Part shown: positions 25,182-34,500 of the stretch, one piece after another | Numbering within the stretch: the first letter of the stretch is position 1 | Layout: every line of letters starts with the position of its first letter | NCBI RefSeq assembly: GCF_038023995.1 | Contig: NZ_CP150660.1 | Coordinates: 2,726,501 to 2,790,500, forward strand | Length of the DNA: 64,000 nt | Direction: 5' to 3' | Source of the DNA: Polaribacter atrinae | GTDB taxonomy: Bacteria > Bacteroidota > Bacteroidia > Flavobacteriales > Flavobacteriaceae | The notes under the pieces: generated by a model | The model's input: the letters and a program-made list of their open reading frames with translations, nothing else | Database searches by the model: none | Told to the model about the DNA's origin: nothing | Position numbers and translations under genes: made by a program

Positions 25182-27662
25182 ATGAAGTGCTTTAAAAGTT
25201 ATTTATTATTTATTTTTTTATTAGTTGTTACTGTAGTTTCTGCTCAGTTACCTTGTAGTGCTGGTTTTAATGCAAATGGTACAGATGATTTTATAACTGT
25301 ACCTAATACTGATGCAATTAATGTACAAGATACTAGAAACAGAACGGTAGAGTTTTGGTTTAAACCTTCGGATATTACTACGAGACAAGTACTGTATGAA
25401 GAAGGAGCACAAGTAAATACAATTATTTTTTTTATTGAAAACGGTAGGATTTATGTTGGTGGCTATAGAAATAATGCAGATGTTGTGGCAAATAGACGTT
25501 TCTTTAGATCTGCTATTGGAGATGTAGAAGTTGGTAAATGGAGTCATGTTGCTTTAACCTTAGAAGACACTGCTAGTCCTGATTTAACTTTTAAATGGTT
25601 TTTAGACGGAGTTGAAAAAGATGTACAAGATGGTGTTCAAATAAGCAGACATACTGGAGATATTGCTATTGGTAGAAATGGAGGGAATATGAGGTATCCA
25701 GAGAGTTTAACGACAAATTGGGTGTCTAGTTCTGTTAGCGGTTCAACTTCAGAAACTTATAGTGGTGTTTTTACAGATCAGTTGAGTGCAGACTATAATT
25801 TTAATGGTAATATTTCTTTATTTAGAATTTGGAATGTAGCGAGAACCCAAGCTCAAATAGATACAAATAAATCTACCTATTTAACATCAGGAACTAGTTT
25901 AGTAGCGTATCAAGATGGTGACGATATTAAATATCAAGCAAATGGAACCGCGTCTATAGCAGCAACTGCAACAGCAAACGGAAGTGGTACAACTTATACT
26001 TGGTCTGTAGGTTCTTCTACAGATTTTTCTAATAATGCTAATTGGTCTGGTACGTCTTCTGATGTAACAAAAACACAAAAAGTTATCATTAATAATAGTA
26101 CAAATAATCCAATTATAACTGCTACTATAGGAGTTGTTAATATTGGTGATTTAACAGTAGATGCTAATGCAGAAATTACTGTAGAAAGTGGAGCAACTCT
26201 TAATGTGTTTTATTCTTTAATTAATAATGGGAAGATTGTAATTAAAGATGGAGGATCATTAATATATCATGCCTGTAATTCTCCAATACAAGGTTTGGGT
26301 ACTGTCGATATTCAAAAAATTACTCCAACGTATTCTACTAATAAATTCTTTTCATATTGGAGTTCTCCGGTTATTAGTTCAGATTCTAATATTGCAACCG
26401 TTTTTTCAGATGCTTCACTTATTTATAAATTCGATGCTGCTGCTGAAAATTCAGATTGGGTTGCTACAGGTACTTCAGATTTTAATACAGGAATTGGATA
26501 TGCTGTTCGTAATGAAAGTACTGGAGGACAATTAAGAACTTTTTCTGGTAAAATTAATGAAGGTGCTATAGAAGTAGACATATATAATACGTCTAATTTA
26601 GAAGGAACAGATTTTGATGGAGTGGTTTGGTCTACAAGTGGAGATAATTTAGTAGGAAATCCATACGCTTCAGCGATAGATTGGGAGTTGGTTATATCAG
26701 ATTCAGATAATAGTGAAATTGAGGGAACAATGTATCTTTGGGATCAAAACTCGGTTCATATAGGAGAAAACAGACAAGTAGATTATATAGAATATAATGC
26801 AACAGGTGGTTAAACTCCTTCTGTAAATAGCGTTATTGGTTCTGGTCAAGGTTTTTTTATAAAAACAACAAGTACAAACCCTAATTTAAAAATCACTTTT
26901 AAAACTACACATCAAGTAGAGGGTTTAAATACTAAATTTTTTAAAAGCAACGAGGGGAGTGCTAGTAGTATAAAAAAACAAGGGCGCTCTTGGTTTACTT
27001 TTAATCATAATGATATAACAAAAACAATATTGATAGGTTTCGTAGAAGGTGCAACAGATAAGTTTGATAGGTTATATGATGCTCCTTTTGATGTAGAGAA
27101 GAAATCTATGGAGTTTTACTCGTTTGTAGAAGATGTACACAAAGCAACTATACAAGGTTTACCTGTTTTAAAAGAGGATACTAAAACAATTAAGGTAGGG
27201 TTTGTTGTAGATGAGTTAGGTGATTATTCTATAGATATACAAGAAGAACAAATAGAAGAAGCTTATTATATTTATTTATTAGATACAGAAAAAGGAGTTA
27301 CTGTAGATTTAAAGCAGTCAGAATATAATTTTACTGTTGATGCTGTTGGAGAAAATAATACAAGATTTAAAGTTGTTTACACTAAAAATAAATTAAAAAC
27401 ATTAAGTGCAGATTCATATGAAATGGATGCAAATAAATTTTTGGTATATCTTAATGAAAGAAAAGAATTAATAGCAACATATAATAATAGTGTAGATGAT
27501 ATAGATGAGGTTTCTGTGTTTAATGTTCAGGGAAGAAAAGTAGCATCTTTTAAAGGAGAACAGAAAATGAATACTTCTAATCTATCATCAGGAGTGTATA
27601 TTGTAAGTGCTAAATTACAAGATAATAGAAGCTTAAATAGAAAAATAGTGCTTGTAGATTAG
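25182..27662 (+). pseudogene. LamG-domain T9SS surface protein interrupted by an in-frame TAA
   Basis: The first part (25182-26813) encodes a signal peptide (ending TVVSAQ) and a LamG/concanavalin-like domain (ANGTDDFITVPNTDAINV, TVEFWFKPSD, GKWSHVALTLED, GNISLFRIWNVARTQAQID). It continues into the start of the conserved WSSPV-to-LVGNPYASAIDW module found in T9SS proteins. A TAA at 26811-26813 then stops the frame. The same frame continues without shift (TPSVNSVIGSGQGFFIKTTS and onward) to 27662. It ends in a T9SS type A domain (VFNVQGRKVASF, SGVYIVSAKL). The product is therefore split in this sequence, losing its sorting signal. A point mutation, recoding or an assembly error are all possible. 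Intact, it would be an 826-residue secreted adhesin or lectin-like protein. Confidence 0.85.
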
Positions 27663-27679
27663 TCCTTTAAAAAAGGCAA

Positions 27680-27716
27680 AAAAAAACTCAGAATTTTATA
27701 AATTCTGAGTTTTTTT
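27680..27716. terminator. Bidirectional terminator between the LamG gene and purE
   Basis: The stem 27686-27696 with 27700-27710 (ACTCAGAATTT / AAATTCTGAGT) is extended by an A run on the left and a T run on the right, with a loop of about 3 bases. Confidence 0.85.
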
Positions 27717-27729
27717 ATTTTAAAAATCA

Positions 27730-28209
27730 TTATTTTCTAACTCTTTCTGAAGCTTGATTTACTTTTAATTTTAATTCTTCTTTGTAAGCGATTATCTTAT
27801 TTAAAATAAGCTCGTCTGAAGCACCAATAATTTGAGCCGCTAAAATACCTGCATTTTTTGCGCCATCTAAAGCAACAGTTGCAACTGGTACGCCACCTGG
27901 CATTTGCAAAATAGATAAAACAGAATCCCAACCATCAATAGAGTTTCTACTCTTTACAGGAACTCCAATTATAGGTAATGGACTCATAGAAGCTACCATT
28001 CCTGGTAAATGTGCTGCACCACCGGCTCCAGCAATAATTACTTTTATACCTCTTTTGTGTGCATTTTTAGAGTATTCAACCAGTTTTTCTGGAGTTCTGT
28101 GAGCAGAAACAATATCTACTTCTATTTTAATATCAAAACTCTCTAAAATGTCTATTGCTTCTTGCATTATTGGAAGATCAGAATCGCTTCCCATTATTAT
28201 TCCTACCAT
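27730..28209 (-). CDS. purE: 5-(carboxyamino)imidazole ribonucleotide mutase
   Basis: This 159-residue class I PurE converts N5-CAIR to CAIR in de novo purine synthesis. Signatures are VGIIMGSDSDLPIMQ at residues 2-16, SAHRTPEKL, AGAGGAAHLPGMVAS and the GVPV loop. Length is normal. It lies 54 bases downstream of purK in the same direction. The two enzymes act consecutively and are very likely cotranscribed. Confidence 0.97.
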   Translation of the reverse strand: MVGIIMGSDSDLPIMQEAIDILESFDIKIEVDIVSAHRTPEKLVEYSKNAHKRGIKVIIAGAGGAAHLPGMVASMSPLPIIGVPVKSRNSIDGWDSVLSILQMPGGVPVATVALDGAKNAGILAAQIIGASDELILNKIIAYKEELKLKVNQASERVRK

Positions 28210-28263
28210 ATTTTTTCAATTATCAATTATCAGTTATTAATGTTAACTAATAATTGTTTGCTG

Positions 28264-29427
28264 TTAATTATTTTTACTAATCACTCTAATCGTTTCTTTT
28301 ACTTCTTGTGCTACTTTTCTAGCAATATCAATGTCAGAATTTACAATAGTAACATGTCCCATTTTACGAAACGGACGTGTTTCTTTTTTTCCGTAGATAT
28401 GTGGCGTAACACCATCAATTTTTAAAATTTCTTCTATATTCTCGTAAATTACATCACCAGAAAAACCTTCTTCACCAACCAAGTTTACCATAATTCCAGC
28501 AACTTTACTATCTGTATTTCCTAACGGAAGATTTAATATTGAGCGTAAATGTTGTTCAAATTGATTGGTATAACTCGCTTCTATAGAATAATGTCCAGAA
28601 TTATGGGGTCTTGGAGCAACTTCATTCACTAAGATTTTATCATCTACTGTTTGAAACATTTCTACAGCCAACAAGCCAACAAAATCTAAATCACTTACTA
28701 CTTTTAAGGCAACTTCTCTTGCTTTTTCTGCTATTGTACTATGTATTCTTGCTGGACAAATAACATACTCAACCTGGTTTGCTTCTGGATGAAATTCCAT
28801 TTCTACAACTGGGTAGGTTTTTACTGCACCAGCAGCGTTTCTAGCTACAATTACTGCCAATTCATTTTTAAACGGAATCAGTTTTTCTGTAATACACTCA
28901 ACATTTGGTAAAGATTCTAAATCTTCTATATTTCTAACAATTTTTACACCATTACCATCATAACCAAAACGAGCTGCTTTCCAAACAAAAGGAAAATCTA
29001 TCGTGTTATTTTCATATGAATGTTTAATCTCTGTGGAATGTGCAAAATGAGAAAATTCTGCAGTAGGAATTTCATGATCTACATAAAAATTCTTTTGTCT
29101 GGCTTTATTTTGAATAATGCGTAAATCTTTCGGTTTCGGAAAAATGGTTAAACCTTCATCTTCTAGTTTGTCTAAAGCATCTAAGTTTACATTTTCAATT
29201 TCAATGGTTAAAACATCTACGGTTTTACCAAAGTTGTAAACGGCATCAAAATCTAGTAAATCTCCAACCACAAACGTGTTACAGATTTCTGCACATGGTG
29301 CATTTTTATTAGTTTCTAAAATAGAAGTATGAATGTCTAATTTTTGAGTTTCTGCTAAAAGCATTCTACCTAATTGACCGCCACCAAGAATGCCTAATTT
29401 AAAATTTGAAGAATAATAATTTTTCAC
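28264..29427 (-). CDS. purK: 5-(carboxyamino)imidazole ribonucleotide synthase
   Basis: This 387-residue ATP-grasp enzyme uses ATP and bicarbonate to make N5-CAIR from AIR. Visible features are the N-terminal GILGGGQLGRML (residues 13-24), the ATP-grasp segments PFVWKAARFGYDGNGVKIV and CITEKLIPFKNELAVIVAR, LAVEMFQTVDDKILVNEVAPRPHNSGHYSIEA, and the C-terminal LYGK-type region HIYGKKETRPFRKMGHVTI. The start codon is GTG at 29427, 22 bases after a TAnnTTTG box. No closer ATG precedes the conserved GILGGGQLG motif. It forms an operon with purE. Confidence 0.97.
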   Translation of the reverse strand: MKNYYSSNFKLGILGGGQLGRMLLAETQKLDIHTSILETNKNAPCAEICNTFVVGDLLDFDAVYNFGKTVDVLTIEIENVNLDALDKLEDEGLTIFPKPKDLRIIQNKARQKNFYVDHEIPTAEFSHFAHSTEIKHSYENNTIDFPFVWKAARFGYDGNGVKIVRNIEDLESLPNVECITEKLIPFKNELAVIVARNAAGAVKTYPVVEMEFHPEANQVEYVICPARIHSTIAEKAREVALKVVSDLDFVGLLAVEMFQTVDDKILVNEVAPRPHNSGHYSIEASYTNQFEQHLRSILNLPLGNTDSKVAGIMVNLVGEEGFSGDVIYENIEEILKIDGVTPHIYGKKETRPFRKMGHVTIVNSDIDIARKVAQEVKETIRVISKNN

Positions 29428-29449
29428 GTTGAGAATTGTTGTGTTTAGG

Positions 29450-29457
29450 CAAAAATA
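29450..29457 (-). promoter_or_regulatory. purK: -7 promoter box of purK-purE
   Basis: The minus strand reads TATTTTTG, an exact TAnnTTTG match, 22 bases upstream of the GTG start of purK. Confidence 0.55.
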
Positions 29458-29480
29458 AGCAACTTATATAAAGTACCCTA

Positions 29481-29906
29481 TTAATAATTTGTGATTCGAA
29501 GTGCGGTTCCACTTTTTGTAACCCTATACTCTATTGCAGGACAGATAAAACCTTCTGTTTGTGGAGCGCCTCCAATTCCTTTTCCAACACCGTATTCGCT
29601 GCCATCACATGCACATTTTAGAATAAAACTTCCATTAAAAGTCATTGCTGTAGTGCAATCTCCGGCAGGACACAGTTTATCATAAGCAACAAAATCGGTG
29701 CCATTAACATTCATTAAAAGAACGCCTTTAGAGCCTGCATTTAATTCTACATACCCACCAGGAACATTCGCATTTAATAACTGAGGATTGTTTAAATCTG
29801 TTACGTAACTTAAAGGTAAAGCTTGTATGCAATTGTTTAAATCGTCATTATTAGAGCAATTTAATAACGTTAAAAAGAAGCTGAAAAATACTATTTTTTT
29901 AATCAT
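29481..29906 (-). CDS. Rieske-fold-like lipoprotein lacking the cluster ligands
   Basis: This is a 141-residue lipoprotein (lipobox LTLLNC, Cys near residue 17). The body resembles a small Rieske domain: VELNAGSKGVLLMNVNGTDFVAYDKLCPAGDC, then LKCACDGSEYGVGKGIGGAPQ. A real Rieske site uses CxH and CxxH. Here the second pair reads CACDGS with Asp in place of the ligand His, and the first box has no His, so a [2Fe-2S] cluster is unlikely. Similar degenerate lipoproteins occur in Flavobacteriia, as I recall, without known function. It is transcribed divergently from the greA leader region. Confidence 0.7.
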   Translation of the reverse strand: MIKKIVFFSFFLTLLNCSNNDDLNNCIQALPLSYVTDLNNPQLLNANVPGGYVELNAGSKGVLLMNVNGTDFVAYDKLCPAGDCTTAMTFNGSFILKCACDGSEYGVGKGIGGAPQTEGFICPAIEYRVTKSGTALRITNY

Positions 29907-29954
29907 ACAAAAGTTTCATTTTATTTAAAACGTTAGCAAGTTACAAATATTTTG

Positions 29955-29962
29955 TATATTTG
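29955..29962 (+). promoter_or_regulatory. -7 promoter box upstream of the greA leader / candidate small RNA
   Basis: TATATTTG is an exact TAnnTTTG match. TTA, one base from the TTG element, sits 19 bases upstream at 29933-29935. Transcription should begin at about 29967. Confidence 0.55.
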
Positions 29963-29967
29963 TTATT

Positions 29968-30029
29968 CGATCTCATTCCTGTTACAGGGCAATGGGATTT
30001 TTTAATATAAACCCGTATTGGGTTTTTTT
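29968..30029 (+). ncRNA. Candidate small RNA or terminated 5' leader of greA
   Basis: Directly after the predicted promoter, an 8-bp stem (29970-29977 with 29991-29998) is topped by a two-base bulge and a 4-bp CCTG/CAGG stem with a 3-base loop. An intrinsic terminator follows (AAACCC 30009-30014, GGGTTT 30020-30025, T run to 30029). The predicted RNA is about 60 nt. It could be a free-standing small RNA, perhaps related to the Flavo-1 type of Bacteroidota RNA (a memory-based suggestion), or an attenuating leader for greA 66 bases downstream. No coding capacity was seen. Confidence 0.5.
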
Positions 30030-30095
30030 AGTGTAAAAGGGACTTGTTTTTAATAAGTTTATTAAATGTAGGTTACAAATTTAAATAATAAAAAA

Positions 30096-30569
30096 ATGAG
30101 CGAGATATCTTATTATTCAGCAGAAGGATTAAAGAAATTGAAAGATGAATTGGTGCAACTAGAACAGGTTGAGCGTCCAAGAGTAACTACAGAAATTGCA
30201 GATGCACGAGATAAAGGAGATTTAAGTGAAAATGCAGAATACCATGCTGCAAAAGAAGAACAATCTCACTTAGAATTTAAAATTGCCAAGTTAAAGAATG
30301 TTATTTCTAGTGCAAGAATTATAGATGAATCTCAATTAGATACTTCTAAGGTGTTGATTCATTCTATTGTAAAAATAAAAAATGTAGCAAACAAAATGGA
30401 ATTTTCTTACACGTTGGTGGCAGATTCAGAAACCGATGTTAGAAACGGTAAATTGTCTGTAAACTCTCCAATTGGTAAAGGTTTGTTAGGTAAAGAAGTT
30501 GGTGATGTTGCAGAAATTAAAGTACCAAACGGAATTATGAAGTTCGAAATTGTAAATATTTCTAGATAA
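30096..30569 (+). CDS. greA: Transcription elongation factor GreA
   Basis: This 157-residue protein rescues backtracked RNA polymerase by stimulating transcript cleavage. The N-terminal coiled coil carries EISYYSAEGLKKLKDELVQLE and the tip motif DARDKGDLSENAEYHAAKEEQ (acidic residues act at the polymerase active site). The C-terminal FKBP-like domain ends SPIGKGLLGKEVGDVAEIKVP. Length is typical. It is preceded by the candidate small RNA or leader and followed by an intergenic repeat and a terminator. Confidence 0.97.
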   Translation: MSEISYYSAEGLKKLKDELVQLEQVERPRVTTEIADARDKGDLSENAEYHAAKEEQSHLEFKIAKLKNVISSARIIDESQLDTSKVLIHSIVKIKNVANKMEFSYTLVADSETDVRNGKLSVNSPIGKGLLGKEVGDVAEIKVPNGIMKFEIVNISR

Positions 30570-30570
30570 A

Positions 30571-30643
30571 GTCATTACAAGAAAGAATGACGAAGTAATC
30601 TCTTTATCTATTAAAAGATTGCTTCATTACATTCGCAATGACG
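30571..30643. repeat. Intergenic inverted repeat of the GTCATT...AATGAC type
   Basis: Immediately after the greA stop, outer arms start GTCATT and end AATGAC. An internal segment AAGTAATCTCTTTA is mirrored by AAAAGATTGCTTCATT. Such cryptic palindromes (GTCATTGCGA...) are, as I recall, dispersed in many Bacteroidota genomes. No coding content. Confidence 0.55.
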
Positions 30644-30660
30644 TTTTTTATTCATTATAA

Positions 30661-30698
30661 ATTCGGGTTTTAGCATTGCTAGAACCCGAATTCTTTTT
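30661..30698 (+). terminator. greA: Intrinsic terminator after greA
   Basis: The 15-bp stem 30661-30675 with 30678-30692 (one G-T wobble) is followed by a T run. The tight loop of two bases would open to four or more in RNA. Confidence 0.85.
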
Positions 30699-30768
30699 TT
30701 ACCTTTACTACTGTTTGTAAGATCTAGCACAGTTGAGGTCTAATTTATAAATCAATACAATAAACAAA

Positions 30769-31158
30769 ATGAGCATTTTTACAAAAATAATAGAAGGAGA
30801 AATTCCTTGTTACAAAGTAGCAGAAGACGATAATTATATTGCTTTTTTAGATATCAACCCAAATGCCAAAGGGCACACTTTGGTAGTTCCAAAAAAGGAA
30901 GAAAACAAATTATTCGATTTGTCTAAAGAAGATTATTTAAGTCTTATGGATTTTTCTTACCGTGTTGCAAAGGCTTTAGAAAAAGCAGTTTCTTGTAAAA
31001 GAGTTTGTACAAGTGTAATTGGTTTAGAAGTGCCTCATGTACATGTACATTTAGTACCAACAAATGCAATGGAAGATATTCAGTTTACTAAAAAAGTAAA
31101 ATTAACAAATGATGAGTTTGTTGCGTTGGCGGCAAGTATTTCATCAGAATTTGAATAG
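30769..31158 (+). CDS. HIT-family (histidine triad) hydrolase
   Basis: This is a 129-residue protein with the histidine triad HVHVHLVP near residues 89-96 and the N-terminal family segment MSIFTKIIEGEIPCYKVAEDDNYIAFLDINPNAKGHTLVVPKKE. HIT proteins of this Hint-like branch hydrolyse nucleoside phosphoramidates or adenylated intermediates in the cytoplasm. The specific substrate is unknown. It ends one base before a small membrane-protein gene, so the two are probably cotranscribed. Confidence 0.92.
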   Translation: MSIFTKIIEGEIPCYKVAEDDNYIAFLDINPNAKGHTLVVPKKEENKLFDLSKEDYLSLMDFSYRVAKALEKAVSCKRVCTSVIGLEVPHVHVHLVPTNAMEDIQFTKKVKLTNDEFVALAASISSEFE

Positions 31159-31159
31159 A

Positions 31160-31339
31160 ATGAAAAACTGGGTAAAAACAGGATTGATTTGGGGATGTGT
31201 AATGTTTATTTTAGTAACTTTTGTTTCTCCTTATCTTTTTAATGAAGAAATTACCTTAAACAGAATTATCATAAATATTTTTTTATGGTTAATTTTAGGC
31301 TTGTTATTTGGTTATTCTGTACGCAAAAAATTACAATAA
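31160..31339 (+). CDS. Small two-helix membrane protein
   Basis: This is a 59-residue protein (MKNWVKTGLIWGCVMF...) with two hydrophobic segments, residues about 6-22 and 33-51, and a basic C-terminus RKKLQ. An upstream in-frame ATG exists at 31109, but it lies inside the HIT gene. The ATG at 31160, one base after the HIT stop, gives a normal membrane-protein N-terminus. No family recognised. Coupling to the HIT gene is the only context. Confidence 0.75.
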   Translation: MKNWVKTGLIWGCVMFILVTFVSPYLFNEEITLNRIIINIFLWLILGLLFGYSVRKKLQ

Positions 31340-31435
31340 GTATCTAAAAGAGCTTTTTTTTAATCTGAATTTATTTAAAATTCTTATAATTTTTAAGATT
31401 AGTAGTTTTAAACTATGTCGTATTTATTAAAAAGA

Positions 31436-31469
31436 AAAACCACGTTTTCATAAAAGAAAACGTGGTTTT
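31436..31469. terminator. Bidirectional intrinsic terminator
   Basis: A perfect 14-bp inverted repeat (31436-31449 with 31456-31469, core CCACGTTTTC) with a 6-base loop lies between the small membrane-protein gene and the convergent surface-protein gene. A two-copy 14-bp tandem repeat (ATATTCAATCAAAA) lies just beside it at 31472-31504. Confidence 0.85.
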
Positions 31470-31515
31470 AAATATTCAATCAAAAATATTCAATCAAAAA
31501 TATTTTATAGAAAAT

Positions 31516-34500
31516 TTATTTTACTAATATCTTTTTACTAATATTCCCTTTTTCTGTAGCAATATTTACAATATAAATAGATTCAGAAATGGTATTAATT
31601 TTCAATCTATTTTGGGTTGTATTGGTTTCAATAGTATTCCATTCAGCCGCTTTCTGACCTAATAAATTAAATAAAGTTACCTTTTTTAATTCTAAATTAC
31701 TGTTGTTCTCAATTACCAATTCTTTGGCGTTATTATCTAAGTAAATAGAAACGTTGTTCTCTAAAATTACATCTTCTATCCCTAATACTTGGCTTTTAGT
31801 AGTTTCAGAAAAAGCAAGTACAAAGCGGTCTGTGTAGGTTCCTTTTGCAAGTGTTAAAACAATACTTGCATCATTAAGTAAATAAGAGGTGCTTGTTAAT
31901 TTATCTTTAATATAAACGTTTCTGTTAATCGCATTCCATTCATCAATGCTAATTGCTACTTGTCCGTCCTTAGAAATAACCAACTCTAAAGGGATTTCTA
32001 GTTCTTCAGAAATACTTTGTACACCGGTAATTACATATTTTTCATCAGAGTTTGGAAACTTCCAATAGATATCAGTTGTTCCTACATCATAAATTTCTGT
32101 GTCATATCCTTTATCAAAATCAAAAGAGTTATTGTCTTTAAATGAAATGGCTAATTGTCTATGTAAATTGAAGTTATTATCATTTGTATAACTCATTCCT
32201 AATTTAATAATTGGTAATGTATCTGTAAGGCTTGTTTTAGCAGCAGATTTTTTATTTTCACTTTTAAAGAAATAAGAATTTGCTCCTTCTTGTACATATT
32301 CCCTTTGGCTGTTGTTAAAAACAATAGGTCCAGAAAGTACATCATCTCCTTGTATAAAAAAACCTTGACCGATTGCTATAAAGGCTTTTGGCTCTGTATA
32401 AGATCCACTACCTAAAGTAGGTGTACCATTATTACTTTTATTATTGTCAACTACACTGTTTGCAGCAACGCCTCCAGATAAGTTTCTAACAGCATATCCA
32501 CCAACGTATCCACCATAATTATGTCCTTCAGAACCATTACTAGAACTTTCTTCTCCTACATGTTCCCAAAAATATAAACTACCGTTCGTAACATCTAAAT
32601 TATCTTGAATAAACTTTTTACTACTCATTGCAGATGCATACGGGTTTCCTACTAAATAAGAGTCTCTTGCATTAATAGTTGTTGTTAATTCTCCATCTTT
32701 AGGAGTACCAACAAAAGTATAATTTTGTGCAGCACCAGGACCTTTAAAAGTAAATCCATCGGTTTGTGAAATTGTTTCACTTTTGTATTTATGAGACCAA
32801 CCAGATCTTCCATTAGATCCTGTTGCATATGTGTATATCCAATGATCTGCTATAGAAATAGGTGATGTAGTATTACCATCATAACCCCCCACAAAGTTAA
32901 TGTCTGTAATTGTAGAAGTTGCAGAGGTTGGTATTGTGCCGTCTTTTAAAACATCTTTTATAGTAAATGTTGTTGCATTAAGAGTATGTACAGGAGAGCT
33001 TAATAATTATATCTGTACTTACTTGGTACTGTAGAGTTTTGGTCTACTAATAATTTACCGTTTCCAGTAACTTTAGATGCTGTTTTATGCGTTTGAATTA
33101 ACTGTGCCTTATTAGTATTGTCTGAACTAATTAAGCGTATTTCATCGTTTGTATCTTTAATAATTATTTCATTTGTAACTACTAATAGGTTATCTGTAAT
33201 TGTAAAAATACTACTTTCTTTAACTTCTAATTTTCTAGCACTTAACTTACCTGTATGATTATAATCTTCAGAAACCTTTACATTTCTAGATCTATCTGGG
33301 TATCCGTTTGTCCAAACACTACTACCTAATACGGTAGTTCTGTCTGTGAATTGAAATCTACGTAAACCTGGTTTAATATTGGCTTCATCATTAGCAGTAG
33401 CTATTTCAGATAATAAAGGATCGTGTGCATGACGTTCTATAGCATTATCATTTACTAAATCTGAATAGGTAATAATATTATCATTTATAAAAGCAACCCA
33501 TTCTGTTGCATCTGCAGTTTTATTTGGTGCAGAAACTTCATCAATACGCACATAGCTTGTATTGTCTTCTATAGATGCTATCACATCAATCCTTGATGCC
33601 CAAGCATTCGTATTAGATATTCTAGTTAAGGCTATATTATCATTGGCATCATCAAAATCTGTAACATTTGTATCAACTATTTCAGAAGCTGTAGAAAGCT
33701 TGTTAGAAACGGTTCCTGCAGATATTAATAGAGATTCACCCGGGTTAATAGCATTTGTGTTAGAGATAAAAGCAGTTGGCGTATTATCTGTTTGATCTCC
33801 AGAGGTGTTTTTAAAGAGTGCAATAATAGCTGCATTTGGTGCAACAATATTTGTAGCATCTGTATTGGTAATTTCTATCCAACGTTCTGTATTTGTTTGG
33901 TATACTTGTGTAATCATAGCAACTCCACAAACATTTGTAGCAGCATCTAAAGCATAGGTGCTATAAGTAGAAGTATAATTTGTAGAGGTTGTAGAGGTGT
34001 CATTAGTTTCTAAGCTAGTTGCTAATCCATTACTACCAATAGGGTTATTTGTAATGTTTATAACAGCGTTTGTAACGTTTGTAATTGTGTTGTTAGAAGT
34101 ATTTGTACCATAACCATTGGTTACATTTGTATTTGTTAATACGGCAGGTATACCAGCTTCTATAGTGTCTGGGCAGCCATCACCATCAGAATCTAAGTCT
34201 AATGAATTAGGGATACCGTCATTATCAATATCATTACTTCCTTCTACAGTGTCTAAAATACCATCGTTATCATCGTCTATATCATTTACATCTGCAACGC
34301 CATCAGCATCAGTATCTCTTAAAATATTAAAAGAAACAGAAGGAGCATCTGTAGTCTTGTTACTATCTTCTTGGTCTTGTGTGTTTGTTACTGTGTTTGT
34401 TAATGAAGAGCTAACCGCTGTACCTGTCATTGGGTTAACGATTGCTTTTATTGTAATCGTTTCTATTTGTCCGCTTGTAAGTGTTCCTACTGTCCAATTT

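Noticed and set aside
31472..31504. Possible CRISPR or satellite from the ATATTCAATCAAAA tandem repeat
   Set aside because: Only two full copies of 14 bases without spacers. A simple local duplication.
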